A DNA stretch of 64,000 nucleotides from Parelaphostrongylus tenuis (taxonomy: Eukaryota; Nematoda; Chromadorea; Rhabditida; Metastrongylidae): assembly GCA_019055375.1 (NCBI GenBank), contig JAHQIW010001423.1, forward strand, positions 496,001 to 560,000, in the 5' to 3' direction. The position numbers and the translations under genes are program-made. Position 1 is the stretch's first letter, and every line of letters starts with the position of its first letter. Below, in pieces: positions 11,445 through 21,831 of this stretch. Below the pieces are notes generated by a model. It was not told where the DNA came from, did not search any database, and saw nothing but the letters and a program-made list of their open reading frames with translations.

Positions 11445-14400
11445 GTGCATTTTGTGCAGCGGAAGGGAACGCTTTTTCAATAGTTTGCGGATAGCAAAAA
11501 CGAACTCGAGGGCATAGTTTATACCCTAAATCGGTCTCTGGAGGGCATGTCACGTATTGGGGTCCAAATAATAATTGTAGGAGTAATAACGCACACTTGG
11601 GCTGCGCAGTAACACCCAAAAGCCTGTCGACGCATAAATAGAGCACATAATCGAATCAATGATTTTGTTCACAACAGGGATTTCTGAATGCACCACACAC
11701 GTTGATTATAAATGGGATCTCAGATATAGCTGTATGGGATTTTAGATAATAACTTTCTTTATTAGCAAATAGATAACAAATGTAGCTTTCTATTTTGATC
11801 AAGTTAAGTGACTTGGTGAATTATTTGTGAAGCTCCTATGTTGATTGTTGCAAGTGTTTTAAATAGAAAAAGCTAGTAAAATGAGACTTTCCAGAGTTTT
11901 TATAATACCTCCGATACAACATTTTCTATAGTGTTCATGTTTTATTATTAATTAAAGTACGATCTCATCGCAGTTCTACATACACCTTCCTTTTGGATTG
12001 CCAGAAACTACTTCGACTCGCTTTTTATAAACAACAACGAATACGTCGAACTTTGGACTACAGATTCTGCGGTACTGTTCACTGCAACTACAATAGTGCC
12101 AGTAGGTAAGTAAGGGAATTGAAACAATTCAATAGACCGACTTTTTTGTACCTCGGGCTGAGTAATGGCGATCATCTTACCAGTTGTTTTCTCTTATCGC
12201 TGAATGCTATTCTTCTTCCAAATTCGGCGGATTCGCTTTCCACATAATCAAAATGATGGGCTAAGCCAAGCCATGTGCAATTGTTCAGTAACAGTTCCCA
12301 TATATAATGACAAAGAACAAAAAAGCCAATTCAAATGTTCACATATTACATGAAATCACAGTTTAGTTAGTTGTAGAGCAAAAGGTACTCGTGCATTGTT
12401 ATACAGTGAAGTAGCGGATCAGTCGATTATTGTAGCTGTGAATGTGATTTGCCACCAGATTATTTGAGCGGTTTATCGCCCCATCGTGGCAGGGAAGTGT
12501 TCTTGGGTGCTGGACTGTAAAGTACAACGAAGAGTTCACCCCTAGAAGGAGCACACAAGCTGAGAAGGTGTTTGACCTTTTTACCCGAAAAGTCTAGCTA
12601 AGAGTAAACCGTACCGGGAACCGTCTTGGTATAGTAGTCGCATGGTGGTAATCTTCCTTTGGTTCACAAGGGCTGGCGACTGCTCTAATGCTGTAACGGC
12701 CTAAGGAAAGCTAGTCTAGCATACTTCGGAACTCCAGGAAATAAAACCGCTTAATCAGCACAATTTTACCGCGCTAGAGCCCACACTGTCAGTGAAGACG
12801 GGTCGTTCAAATGCCAAGTAAGTATATAGGAGAATGATCGACTTTGACGACACACATTGTGAAAAATGAACTTTGCACAAACTACAAGATCAAGGTGAGA
12901 AAGGGTGCCATACCACTCGTTATGTCCCGACACTCTCTCCTTTTGTTCATTCCTGTACTCTTACGACTCACCATCCACGTGGCCTCAAGGGTTTTTTGCT
13001 CCAACGCATTTAATTCTTGTTTGTCCCACAAATCTTATTACCTCAGAGTATTCATCGTTGTGCCTTTCCGTCCTATGCAACCTGAAAAAGTACTTGTCCG
13101 GCTTTTCGGTGTTCTTTGAAAGGGACCCAAAGTGATCTCCCTGTTTTGGCTTGTATTGGGTTCTTCCGTGATTTTTTTCGCTTTTCGACACCACTGTTGA
13201 TTCAGTTGTTATCTATTTTTAGATACCACTTAATCAAATAATATGGCCATCATCGTTATCTATAAATGCAGCCAATTAGGAGAATGAATGCCTTGCTTTC
13301 AAAAAGAATGAGACTGGCGTTCAAGGGAGTCGGTGATGGCACTTTTAAGCTAGCCGTAGTTTTCAATTTGTTTCTCGCTCAGATTTTGCTCCAGTGAGCA
13401 GAAGAGATGGCAGTGCAGTGGAGCAATGTCACGGCTATACGGAGATGTGGTTCTGTGGTTCAACCGAATTTCTTCATAATTTGGTAAGTCGACTCTGGAG
13501 GGTTAGGTGGTCGGTCTATTCATGAGGGCCCGGCGAGGTATGAGTTCGCGATAACTCATTCTACCTAGATGGTGAGCGATGGTGTTACGGTTGTATCCAA
13601 GTGTCTGACCAAAGCTACTAGAACATTCTACAACATAAGTAAGCTTCTGGAAAAAGCTCAATTGGAACTAAAAGGAAAACGAATGGACAATAAGGCTAAA
13701 GAAATAATGGAATAACCCAATATTCATCATCAAATGTCGTGCACAAGAGTTCTGGTATACTGCGTTTGAACACATGACCTCTCCGCCTCTACAATCAGGC
13801 TATATTATGCTATCTTCTGTCCTACATAGGCTAGACGGTCATATAGGTAGTTCCAGTTCATACAAAGGCGGAACGAAAAGACTACTTCAGGTCCACATCA
13901 AAAAATACTTGAATGATGGTTAAAAGTCGGGTGAGTATTCCTGTAGGTGACATGGAACATAAAGGCATAATGGTGAAGATTTCGAGGCCATAGAATCCTG
14001 GGGCAAGAATCAAAAGTGTCAATGAGAAAAATCTCAAGGCTTTCTGGATAAGCCACAAGAGACCAAGAATGGATAGAAGATAAAAGTACTTGCACATAAT
14101 AAATGATACGCCGCCTTATTTAAATTCGTCTTCGAGTCTTAGTATGGTTTATTTATCACAGTGCGTCACAAACACACCGGTGACGTCCCCATATAAATGT
14201 TTTAGCAAAAACCAGACTAGTGGATTCGATTTCTAAGAAATTTGTTATATGTACGAAATATTAGCCGTATAATTAGATATGATATAATATAGTCCGTCTA
14301 GACTTTGACGAAGGCGAAAACTCCGTAACCTTAGTTCTCAAATCTAAAGGAAGAAACAACAACCTTGCGCAGGCCTTATTCAAAGCGTAATCCACAACAA

Positions 14401-14560
14401 AGTGTCCTAAATTCTACTCCTGTTATGCTCGCATTTTCTTATTAGATTACATTTTTGTGTGTATTCATTGATGGTTGGCCACTCTAGCTGTTTCTTTGAA
14501 TTTTGAACAGAGTAGTAAAGATCCTGCTAGTGTCTTTCCAAATGCTCGTGGTTTTATCTA
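11445..14560. other. no firm feature; possible lost 5' part of the channel gene
   Basis: No exon could be assigned in this 3.1 kb. The first transmembrane segment and first pore (TTIGYG-type) expected upstream of the exon at 14562 were not found. Two overlapping minus-strand frames at 13882-14097 are rich in hydrophobic residues but match nothing I know. Confidence 0.4.
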
Positions 14561-15054
14561 GGATTTGGCCTTGATCACTCCCCTAACTTGGAGTGGGCGG
14601 CTATTCCTTGTCATCTATGCTGTTGTCGGTATTCCACTTGCCCTTGTTACAATATCGGATATTGGTAAATTCCTCTGTGATGTCGCATTCAAATTTTTTG
14701 AAGAGGTTAGTTTAAGCTTTTATTGATTTCTGTGACTAGAATATGATACCCAATTATTTGCAGTCGACTGTCTCTTTCATGACAGTACTTCTCACACTAC
14801 TTTTACTGTAGACCAGTTTGTTGGAGGTGTTTGTATTCATTATGTTTCTCCGCTGTCACTACTTGACAGTATTTATTACTGCTGTATTACGATTCTGACC
14901 GTTGGCTTTGGTGATATTGAGTGAGTTCGTTTTCTTCTCAGTAGTAAAACTGTGATTTGATACTTCAGCATCGTCGTGACCTCTATAGGAGTCACACGAT
15001 GCAGGAATGGTCGCTTTCGGCTTCACACCAAAGTGTTTGAGCTCATAGTTAATT

Positions 15055-15336
15055 CCTCTTAGCACTTTATTTGATCCGTCATGACAGTGTTTTTTTCTTT
15101 TTTTCACTGGGCGGATTCCAGTACTTCTAACATTTAATTCGTTTTTCGTATTCTTCTTGAAACGGCGTAGAATACTAGTCGAGCCAGTCTGCTTACAATC
15201 TCGAGCATAGCCTTCTGTAGCGTTCCAAAGGGCTTTGTTGTTAACTGTCGGAGAGGGTTTGAGGTGGAGCTCGGCTTCCCGAGCGCCGCGATGAGCATCA
15301 CAACCACTCGGCCATAGTGCCCCCCTACTACTTAAT
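15055..15336 (-). repeat. tRNA-derived SINE (family 1), copy 2, with target site duplication
   Basis: The insertion is bounded by a perfect 12-bp direct repeat, TCATAGTTAATT, at 15043-15054 and 15337-15348, as expected for target-primed reverse transcription. On the minus strand the head reads GCACTATGGCCGAGTGGTTG, an A box of tRNA-Ser/Leu type. The body matches the copies at 10.15, 18.54 and 24.59 kb, and an A-rich stretch lies toward the 3' end (minus strand of about 15090-15107). It sits in the intron between exons B and C of the channel relic. A 193-codon minus-strand frame covering 14859-15440 is read-through of this SINE and its flanks. Confidence 0.85.
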
Positions 15337-15349
15337 TCATAGTTAATTT

Positions 15350-16850
15350 TATTGAAGAAAATTTCTACAATAACCATTTCACTTCCTACAAGGGGTTTCA
15401 TCGTCCCTTGATGAGATCCTAGTCTTTTGGAGTAGTCCATGATCCCTAATTGGTTGGGACTGTCTAGCCCGGAATAGGAGTGCTTCAGCCTTCTAGGGTC
15501 ATCACTTAGTTAGTCGCCGTACCTCCTTATCCCTTTAGGAACATAGTGCACAATTTCTGGTTACACACGCATACACGCCAGTTCGTGACGACTTATGAAG
15601 GTTGTTACTGTACCAGATGAGCAATGGCACTGTAGAACAAGATATAAAATAAAAACTTTCATATTACTATTTCAATAAATATCACTGAAGAGACTTTCAG
15701 AAGGTATTTCTAATAGGCAGAGCACTCATACTGCCAGATGATATTTGAAAAAAAAGTAACATCATTGCGGAAAAAAACATATTTCTTGCGGTTGTTGAAC
15801 ATTGTCTTCTTAAATATATGCTTCCGTCGTGCGAACTTCACATAGCACTTGGAATTTGTTGGTACTTATATATAAAAAAATAGACTTTAAAGGCTCATTG
15901 TTGTAGCGAAATGAAGGAATATCAATGAAAAAACTTCAGCGAAAAAATTCTTTAGTAGAAAAAAAGAAATCCCACACGTTTAAAAATTTTCACTTTCAGT
16001 ATAAAGGCCGCACAAATGGAAAACAACTCATTTCCAAATCTTACTGCCCTTTCCTCTGACAATATTGCAAAAGTGTGATTCAGAAAACACTTTTACAGCA
16101 TTCAGAGAGAAAACTTATTTGGAGATGGTTGTAATATGTAATTTAGGTGAACTTTCATGGAGTTATCGGTGATCAATTGGTGTCAAGTTTTTGGGAAAAA
16201 TTACATATTCTAGCTAACATCTTTCGTCATTTCACTGATCTTTTGAATCTTTCCCATATGCTAATTATTTCAATAATAGACTGCCCTTGTTTCGGAAAAT
16301 TCGTATATAAAGAGCTAAGTTAGCATATTTGGTTGATAATCAACTTTGATGTCGAACTTAATAGAAAGTTGATCTCTGGAACTTTGAAAATTAGTACTCC
16401 GTGTACTTTCATTAGCTTATTAGTAGATAATCAAAAGCTCAAAATTGGAGATTTAGTACCGGACTTGGTTTTTGGGAAATTCTTTCTAGTGCACTGCACC
16501 AAACGCTCTTTGTTCCCGTCCGAACCGCCAGCCTGCCAGAAAGGTTCTCGTCTCAAAGAGAATCATTGAAGGAAGATTTTCTGTTTCTACAGGACCGCTG
16601 TGATTGTCTACCGACGTATCGTCGAAATTTCAGCAGAATGAACTAACTCATAGAAACTGAAATTTGTACTAATGATCGAACCAAATGCATATGCTAGTTG
16701 ATATTGCAGCGCACACGCCGTATCTCTAATCCATTTTTCAAATTCGTACTGAGCAATAAACGGGTATAGAAACAGCGTTAGTAACCATACCGGCAGAATA
16801 AAAACATTTGCGTAGTTGACATGGGGCTCGAAACAATGATGCTGATACCT
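15350..16850. other. intron sequence of the channel relic; no other feature recognised
   Basis: AT-rich, with no repeat shared with the rest of the window and no supportable exon. A 78-codon frame at 16333-16569 has no family resemblance. Confidence 0.4.
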
Positions 16851-16939
16851 TTTTTTCGAGTGTTTTCTCAAGACCACGCTCAAATTTCAATAGATCTCTT
16901 CATTATTATTTGAGCCAACATGTCATGTGGTCTGGTAAT

Positions 16940-17002
16940 GGGCTCTTGTACAGCCCGATACACGTCTTTCGACCTTATAGTCTCGTCAGTCGGGCAGAAC
17001 CC
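16940..17002 (-). ncRNA. hammerhead ribozyme motif, left arm of copy 1
   Basis: Minus-strand order: GGGUUCU and GCCCGA (stem I 5' side), CUGACGA (core), GACU-AUAA-GGUC (stem II and loop), GAAA, GACGUGUA, then UCGGGC, bulge UGUACA and AGAGCCC (stem I 3' side). Stem I pairs 6 bp, then 7 bp (one G-U) beyond the bulge. Stem III (AGACGUGU) has one mismatch compared with the right arm. The predicted cut is after GUA, which obeys the NUH rule. Activity is not shown by sequence alone. Confidence 0.75.
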
Positions 17003-17032
17003 GTTGTCTTTCAGAACGTCTTTCAAGATGAA

Positions 17033-17095
17033 GGGCTCTGCCCGACTGACGAGATTGTAAGGTCGAAACACATGTATCGGGCTGTACAAGAGCCC
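17033..17095 (+). ncRNA. hammerhead ribozyme motif, right arm of copy 1
   Basis: GGGCTCT (17033-17039) pairs with AGAGCCC (17089-17095), and GCCCGA (17040-17045) with TCGGGC (17077-17082). A 6-nt bulge, TGTACA, lies on the 3' side. The core is CTGACGA (17046-17052), stem II GATT-GTAA-GGTC (17053-17064), then GAAA (17065-17068) and stem III ACA-CA-TGT (17068-17075). Predicted cleavage is after A17076 (GUA). All conserved core positions of a hammerhead are present and stem I totals 13 bp. Confidence 0.82.
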
Positions 17096-17845
17096 ACTAC
17101 CAGACCGCATGACATGTTGGCCCAAATAACAATGAAGAGATCTAATGATGATGATAGTTTCTTGACTTTGTTGAAGAGCACTGATTTATACTCTGCGGTC
17201 GCACAAAACCATGTATACATTGATTTGTATGTTCGTATGCAGGTTTTGTTCTGAACATTCAAAGAGCAAATAATTTTTAAGTTAGTGGCAGGTGCATAGG
17301 AGAAGTCAAAAGTCACTACCAAGAAGTTAAAAGTATTTAGAGTGAGAAAAATGGTGACTGTTATGTGCTCAGGGAGCTTACGTGGTAGGAACAATGCGAA
17401 AGCTCAAGTCGTGAAATTTTTACCACATTTATGGGAATTCAAACTGAGTAGACATTTTGGAAAAATTGTACATGTCATCCTTAAATATTTTTTCTCTCAT
17501 CCCAAAAATTTCATTAATTCCTTGAGGTTTTTCAGTCCACCTATTCCGATCCCGTGTCTTATACTGTTTATTTTTGTTGGCGTGACTTTAGTGACAATAT
17601 CAGGTGAGTATTGAATAATGCCCCTTTAAGATCTTTTAGGATTTGTAATTAAGGAGAATTCTGACAAATTCGACTAACTTCAAAGGGAGTTATAGTGACT
17701 TTGGATATGAGTAGCTCTCAGTGTAACTCTAACCTATAATAGAAAGTAGCGTCTATTTCAAATTCTGCTTATTGCTTAATTCATGTCTAACCGCAATGTA
17801 TGCAGTGAAACATGTGTAACTATAAGTTAATATATCATATTATGC

Positions 17846-18219
17846 GTTTTGAGTGTTTTCTTAAGACCACGGCTCAAATTTCAATATGCCAAAGAATCGT
17901 TTTTGAGCCCACGCATGTCATGTGGTCTGTTGAAGATGGGCTGACTTATAGAGCTCGATACACGTGTTTTGATCCACAATTTCATAATTTCATTTCTCTT
18001 GTCTTGATAATTTTACTGGACACAGAGTGTAAAACGTTCGTCGTCGCTTACTCTTAGTGTGGGGAAGGGGCACCCACAGAGATTAGCAAAAGACGAGAAT
18101 GAGTAACTGCCCGACTGACGAGATCGTAAGATCGAAACACGTGTATCGGGCTTTATAAGTCAGCACATCTTCAACAGACCACATAACATGCGTGGCTCAA
18201 AAATGACTCTTTGGCATAT
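17846..18219. mobile_element. hammerhead-bearing foldback element, copy 2
   Basis: Starts with GTTTTGAGTGTTTTCTTAAG and ends at TTGGCATAT. The arms pair left CCAAAGAATCGTTTTTGAGC and following blocks with the right-hand reverse copy (GGCTCAAAAATGACTCTTTGG). A middle region of roughly 110 bp, with GTGTGGGGAAGGGGCACCC, is shared with the 56.8 kb copy, so this is the longer subtype. The left arm's ribozyme core has been disrupted. The right arm keeps an intact core. Confidence 0.85.
18106..18160 (+). ncRNA. best-preserved hammerhead ribozyme motif (copy 2)
   Basis: ACT (18106-18108) and GCCCGA (18109-18114) form the 5' side of stem I; TCGGGC (18146-18151), bulge TTTATA and AGT (18158-18160) form the 3' side. 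CTGACGA is at 18115-18121. Stem II is GATC-GTAA-GATC, four Watson-Crick pairs capped by a GNRA loop. GAAA is at 18134-18137. Stem III is the self-complementary ACACGTGT at 18137-18144. The predicted cut follows A18145. The short palindromic stem III suggests that dimeric forms may be more active, as reported for other short-stem-III hammerheads. Confidence 0.85.
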
Positions 18220-18539
18220 AAGTCAACATTATGATTTCAACGACACTTTCATCGTTGAATTTATTGACAATTTTTGCGTCCCACATCAGTCCCGTTGACG
18301 GGTGATTGCTGAAAGCGACCGATAAGATTAAAAGACCTTTATGAGCTAGTCGGAGAGAGGATCTCCATGGTTATAACGCGCACGCCTGTCGGCTTGGAAA
18401 GATTTAATAGTGCTTCAAGATCAATAAGCATACATAAAGGTACATTGCTCAGATCTCAACACTATTGTGATTATATTTTGATCGTATGCTAGAAAGATTT
18501 GAGAAGTGCTTTTTGATACTCTATTTACCCGCCTTCGTA

Positions 18540-18778
18540 GTGTTTTCTTTCCCACTATACTCATCCCAGTATTTTAGCATTCAAATCGTTTATTAGCCTT
18601 GTTCTTGAACGTCGTAGACTACTGGATTGGACTCGCTCGTCTCTTTGCAATCTCGAAGATAGCGGGATGTGGCGTTGCATGGGGCGCTGTTGTTGACTGC
18701 CGAAGAGGGTTGGTGGTGCCACTCTGCTCCATAAGCTACGCGACAAGCATCATAACAAGTCGGTCATGGCTTCCCCGA
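18540..18778 (-). repeat. tRNA-derived SINE (family 1), copy 3
   Basis: Minus-strand reading gives a diverged tRNA-like head (CATGACCGACTTGTTATGAT) and a body with GTCAACAACAG, CGAGATTGCAAAGAGACG and CTACGACGTTCAAGAACAAG, matching copies at 15.06 and 24.59 kb. The A box is more decayed than in copies 1 and 2. No target duplication was identified. Confidence 0.65.
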
Positions 18779-18789
18779 AAAGTGCTACT

Positions 18790-21760
18790 GAATAAAGAAA
18801 TCCGGAAAGCATATGATTATTCTTGAAAATCTAATTTCATTGTGAATTGAGAAAAATCGAGTAATGATCAAAAGAAAATTTGACCATACGACACATCACA
18901 TCAGCAACACTTATTTTCCGTTGCTCACTCAACTTGAATGCATTAATGGAGGAGCAACGTAATGTAGATGATTTTGAGCCAAAAAGTTAGCAACGATATC
19001 AGCTATGGAACTTCATCTCACGCTTCCTAACTTACACTTGTATTAAGTGGATGTAGTGGCAACCAACATTATTCACCATGTCCACTACATGGGAAGACAA
19101 ATGGGCAAAGCGACGGCGATCGCTGAAAAAGTGCTGGTAAGATTGTATTTGTTCAAGCCGCCTCATTGAGATTTTCGACAAGACAGTTTCTGATAGAATG
19201 CCATATTGACGATACTCTTTAGTAGAACACAACAGAAAATGCTTTTTTGAAGTACGTTTACAATGATTGTCATTTGTTCAGATGGCTCAGAAGAGCAGCA
19301 TCAATAAAGGGCTCAGGATCGGCATTGCACAGCTGGGCGCGCTTGCTAAAATGGGCATGGCGACTGATGTGAGTTCAGTTGAAATCACTGATTTAGAATT
19401 ATTCTTTTGTAAAAACTCTATTGATTAACATTTTAGTAATCTAAAGTGATAATGCGTCATCGAAAGCCATTTCTTATTTGATCTTATTGTAATTTATCAT
19501 CAACCATTTCCGGACGATGAGGATCACTTTGATTCGCAATTTTGACCCTGACAATTTCACGAAAATTTGAGGGCCTTTTTCGTTCGACGGAACTTCTTTC
19601 ATCAGAGTTAGCAATAAGTTACAAGCTAAAATTTCGACAAACTGTGTACTATGACTGGTTTCTGAGAAAACCTATTAAGTGCGCTGTAGCAGTAAAAAAT
19701 AAAATTTGTTTCACTTTCGGTGTGCTTGTTTGCACTGTTAGGATCTGTGGATGGCTTTTCATTAGATAAACTGATACTTCTCTGATAGCACAAGCCCCGG
19801 CAATTCTGAAGCTTAATTTGGCTTTTGAAAAGGTCTTTATAGTGCTTTGTACAAGCGGAGATAAAATTACGTTTTATTCATAGTTCCTCTCTCATATTAG
19901 AGTTATATTTACATAAGAGGTTTATAGGAGTGTGAAGAAAATTATGGACTATTAGAATAACGCAAGACATCTAAAGTTTTGCTTCCGATAGAAAAACTTC
20001 TTGTTAAGTAGCGAAAATCTCGCGCCGCGTGTAATATCGTCTGCGCCGTCGTCCCGAAAGAGTTTCTAGGTTCGAAAGGGTTAGGAAAGTTTGTGCCGTT
20101 AGTAAAATTTCTTGAACAGCCTTTGATTCCTGTACTTTATTCACACCGCATTTACGAACCAATAGTTAAATTGGTTATAATAAATACAGTTAGAATGTCT
20201 TATCGGTCGCATGGAAGAGACATATAGTGTTTTTCAAACATTTAGAAATGTTGAATTTTAAGTTCTTCTTTATGCTACATATAAACTAGCGTATAGATTT
20301 TCTAGGTAACTGCAAGTGGTGACATAATCAATTATGAGAGTATGAATGGAAAAGAAGGACGACGGAAAAAATACTGCTTTCGATCCGGGAATCGAAATTG
20401 ATCTCATCGACCATTGCTTAGGTAATACGAACGCTAGCTTGGGAGAGACTACTTGACTGAATATCTAATAACATCACTGAACTCAACTAGTACTTATTAT
20501 TTTGATAGAAGTAAAATAAATGATTTCTTTGAAATTACAGAAATTTCAGAAGTTTCTTGCCTGAAAATTCCAAATCATCCAGACTGCAAAACAGTGAAGC
20601 CAATCCCAGCTTTTAGAGGTGAAAAGCACGAAACAAGTACAGCCAAAGGTTTCAGATTCACTTTATCACAACCTCGCGAAGAAATAAGGCAATAAAACGC
20701 CCTGTGTCGAACTATCCGGTTCGGGATTGATTACTGACTTTGGTTTGTATTATTTCAAGTAATCCGCATAATCCTTATCACTATTTGTATAACTGCACTT
20801 TTATTGTAAATCTAAGTGGAATGCATAATTGATTGTAGGAAGAACTAGAGTTTTGAATAGTGTTATTGCAGCATCGTGAAGAGCGTGTTGTTAATGTTTC
20901 CTTTTCCATAGTTAGTTGAACGAAATTTAGATGTATTTTGGAGATTCTCCTTCGTGTATAAATTATGAATATATCAATAAATATGAAATTTGTCGCAAGA
21001 ATATTGCGGCTACTGCGACTTTGGATTTTGAAACACTATGCTTCAATGAACATTCATTAATCGATCATACTATGTACTGCCATGCATTAACGAGTAATCC
21101 CTGGTACTCAACTTTACATGACCGACGTCTGTTGGTTTTTAAATTCGTTTCAGTTGCGGACTTTGACCACTCATCCGTCATTCTGAAATAGTAGATAAAT
21201 GAGGGTACTAATTTTTTGACAAACGCGATCATTTTCCGCTAACTAAGAGATTCGAGTGTTTGACAACATCAAAGTGCTGTAAAAGGATTTTTGTTTCAAT
21301 ATCCTAAGATTATATTGTAAGCCACGAGAATTCAGAACAAATATCATTCAATCATATTGCCCTTGTGACTTGGAAACTTTTTGAACCTTATTTCAGATCA
21401 CTCTTACGATTTTCACAAAACCGTGTCGTATGACAGCTAAGATGGATAGCAGCGCCAATGAAACAACAGTCAATTAACGGTAGGAGAGTTCAAATACATC
21501 TCTCATGCAATGGATGGCGGTAGCTTTTCATAAATCTCCACGATTTTTCAGCAACTAAAAGGCTTGAACTAGTAGACATGGATCTATTCTATCACTATGA
21601 GGGTGGAGGTATTGGGTTCATCAAAAAGAACTAAGCGCAGGGAGAGAAATAGCAGAGCATGTGTTCATGTGGAATCCCATGTGAAACATCCCATTCACCT
21701 TTACGTGAGTTGATTTGGTTAGACTCGGTTGGTTGACGGAGAGGAAAAGAGAGAGAAAGG
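18790..21760. other. no recognised feature apart from a possible exon at 19282
   Basis: About 3 kb of AT-rich sequence. No repeats shared with other parts of the window and no protein family match in the short frames. Confidence 0.4.
19282..19368 (+). CDS. possible 29-codon exon, product unknown
   Basis: An 87-base open segment lies between an acceptor-like TTTGTTCAG (ending 19281) and a donor-like GTGAGT (from 19369). It is an exact multiple of three and locally richer in GC than its surroundings. Read from its first base it gives MAQKSSINKGLRIGIAQLG followed by ALAKMGMATD. I do not recognise the sequence. Joined to exon C of the upstream channel relic it would run into a stop after a few codons, so it is not the next exon of that gene unless another exon intervenes. 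It may belong to a different gene or be chance. Confidence 0.3.
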
Positions 21761-21761
21761 T

Positions 21762-21764
<3 letters not shown>

Positions 21765-21828
<64 letters not shown>
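21765..21828. repeat. (GA)32 microsatellite
   Basis: A perfect dinucleotide run of 64 bases, with impure GA-rich sequence just to its left. The 86- and 114-codon minus-strand frames across it (Leu-Ser runs) are artefacts of the repeat. Confidence 0.98.

Positions 21829-21829
<1 letters not shown>

Positions 21830-21831
<2 letters not shown>

Larger units (their letters stand above)
16854..17144. mobile_element. hammerhead-bearing foldback element, copy 1
   Basis: An outer block, TTTCGAGTGTTTTCTCAAGA, is followed by two long inverted arms (16891-17002 and 17033-17144) sharing TAGATCTCTTCATT, CCAACATGTCATG and CCCGATACA blocks, with a spacer of about 30 bp. The same element recurs at 17846, 23257, 23560, 56771 and 61748. 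Frames of 81-123 codons on both strands here are chance readings of the arms. No transposase is encoded, so mobility would depend on another element. It lies in the intron of the channel relic. Each arm contains a hammerhead-ribozyme motif, on opposite strands. Confidence 0.85.
14562..17603 (+). pseudogene. twk-type two-pore-domain K+ channel relic, three exons
   Basis: Exon A (14562-14705, acceptor TTTTATCTAG, donor GTTAGT) encodes ITPLTWSGRLFLVIYAVVG and then IPLALVTISDIGKF, the post-pore-1 loop and second transmembrane segment of nematode TWK channels. Exon B (14764-14920, acceptor TTATTTGCAG, donor GTGAGT) starts in phase with A, hits TAG at 14809, then in another frame encodes SLLDSIYYCCITILTVGFGD, the second pore with the GFG filter. 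Exon C (17536-17603, acceptor TTTTTCAG, donor GTGAGT) joins B in the pore frame to give GFGDIDPPIPIPCLILFIF and then VGVTLVTIS, the fourth transmembrane segment. K2P channels set leak K+ currents in the plasma membrane. The in-exon frameshift and missing first pore argue for a pseudogene or a decayed paralogue; a sequencing error or unrecognised exons are alternatives. Confidence 0.7.

Noticed and set aside
14859..15440. 193-codon minus-strand reading frame, the longest in the window
   Set aside because: It runs through a SINE with target duplication and through the channel exon on the opposite strand. Related SINE copies do not keep the frame.
16880..17394. Overlapping frames of 81, 114 and 123 codons sharing a peptide
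   Set aside because: They are two-strand readings of the foldback arms of copy 1.
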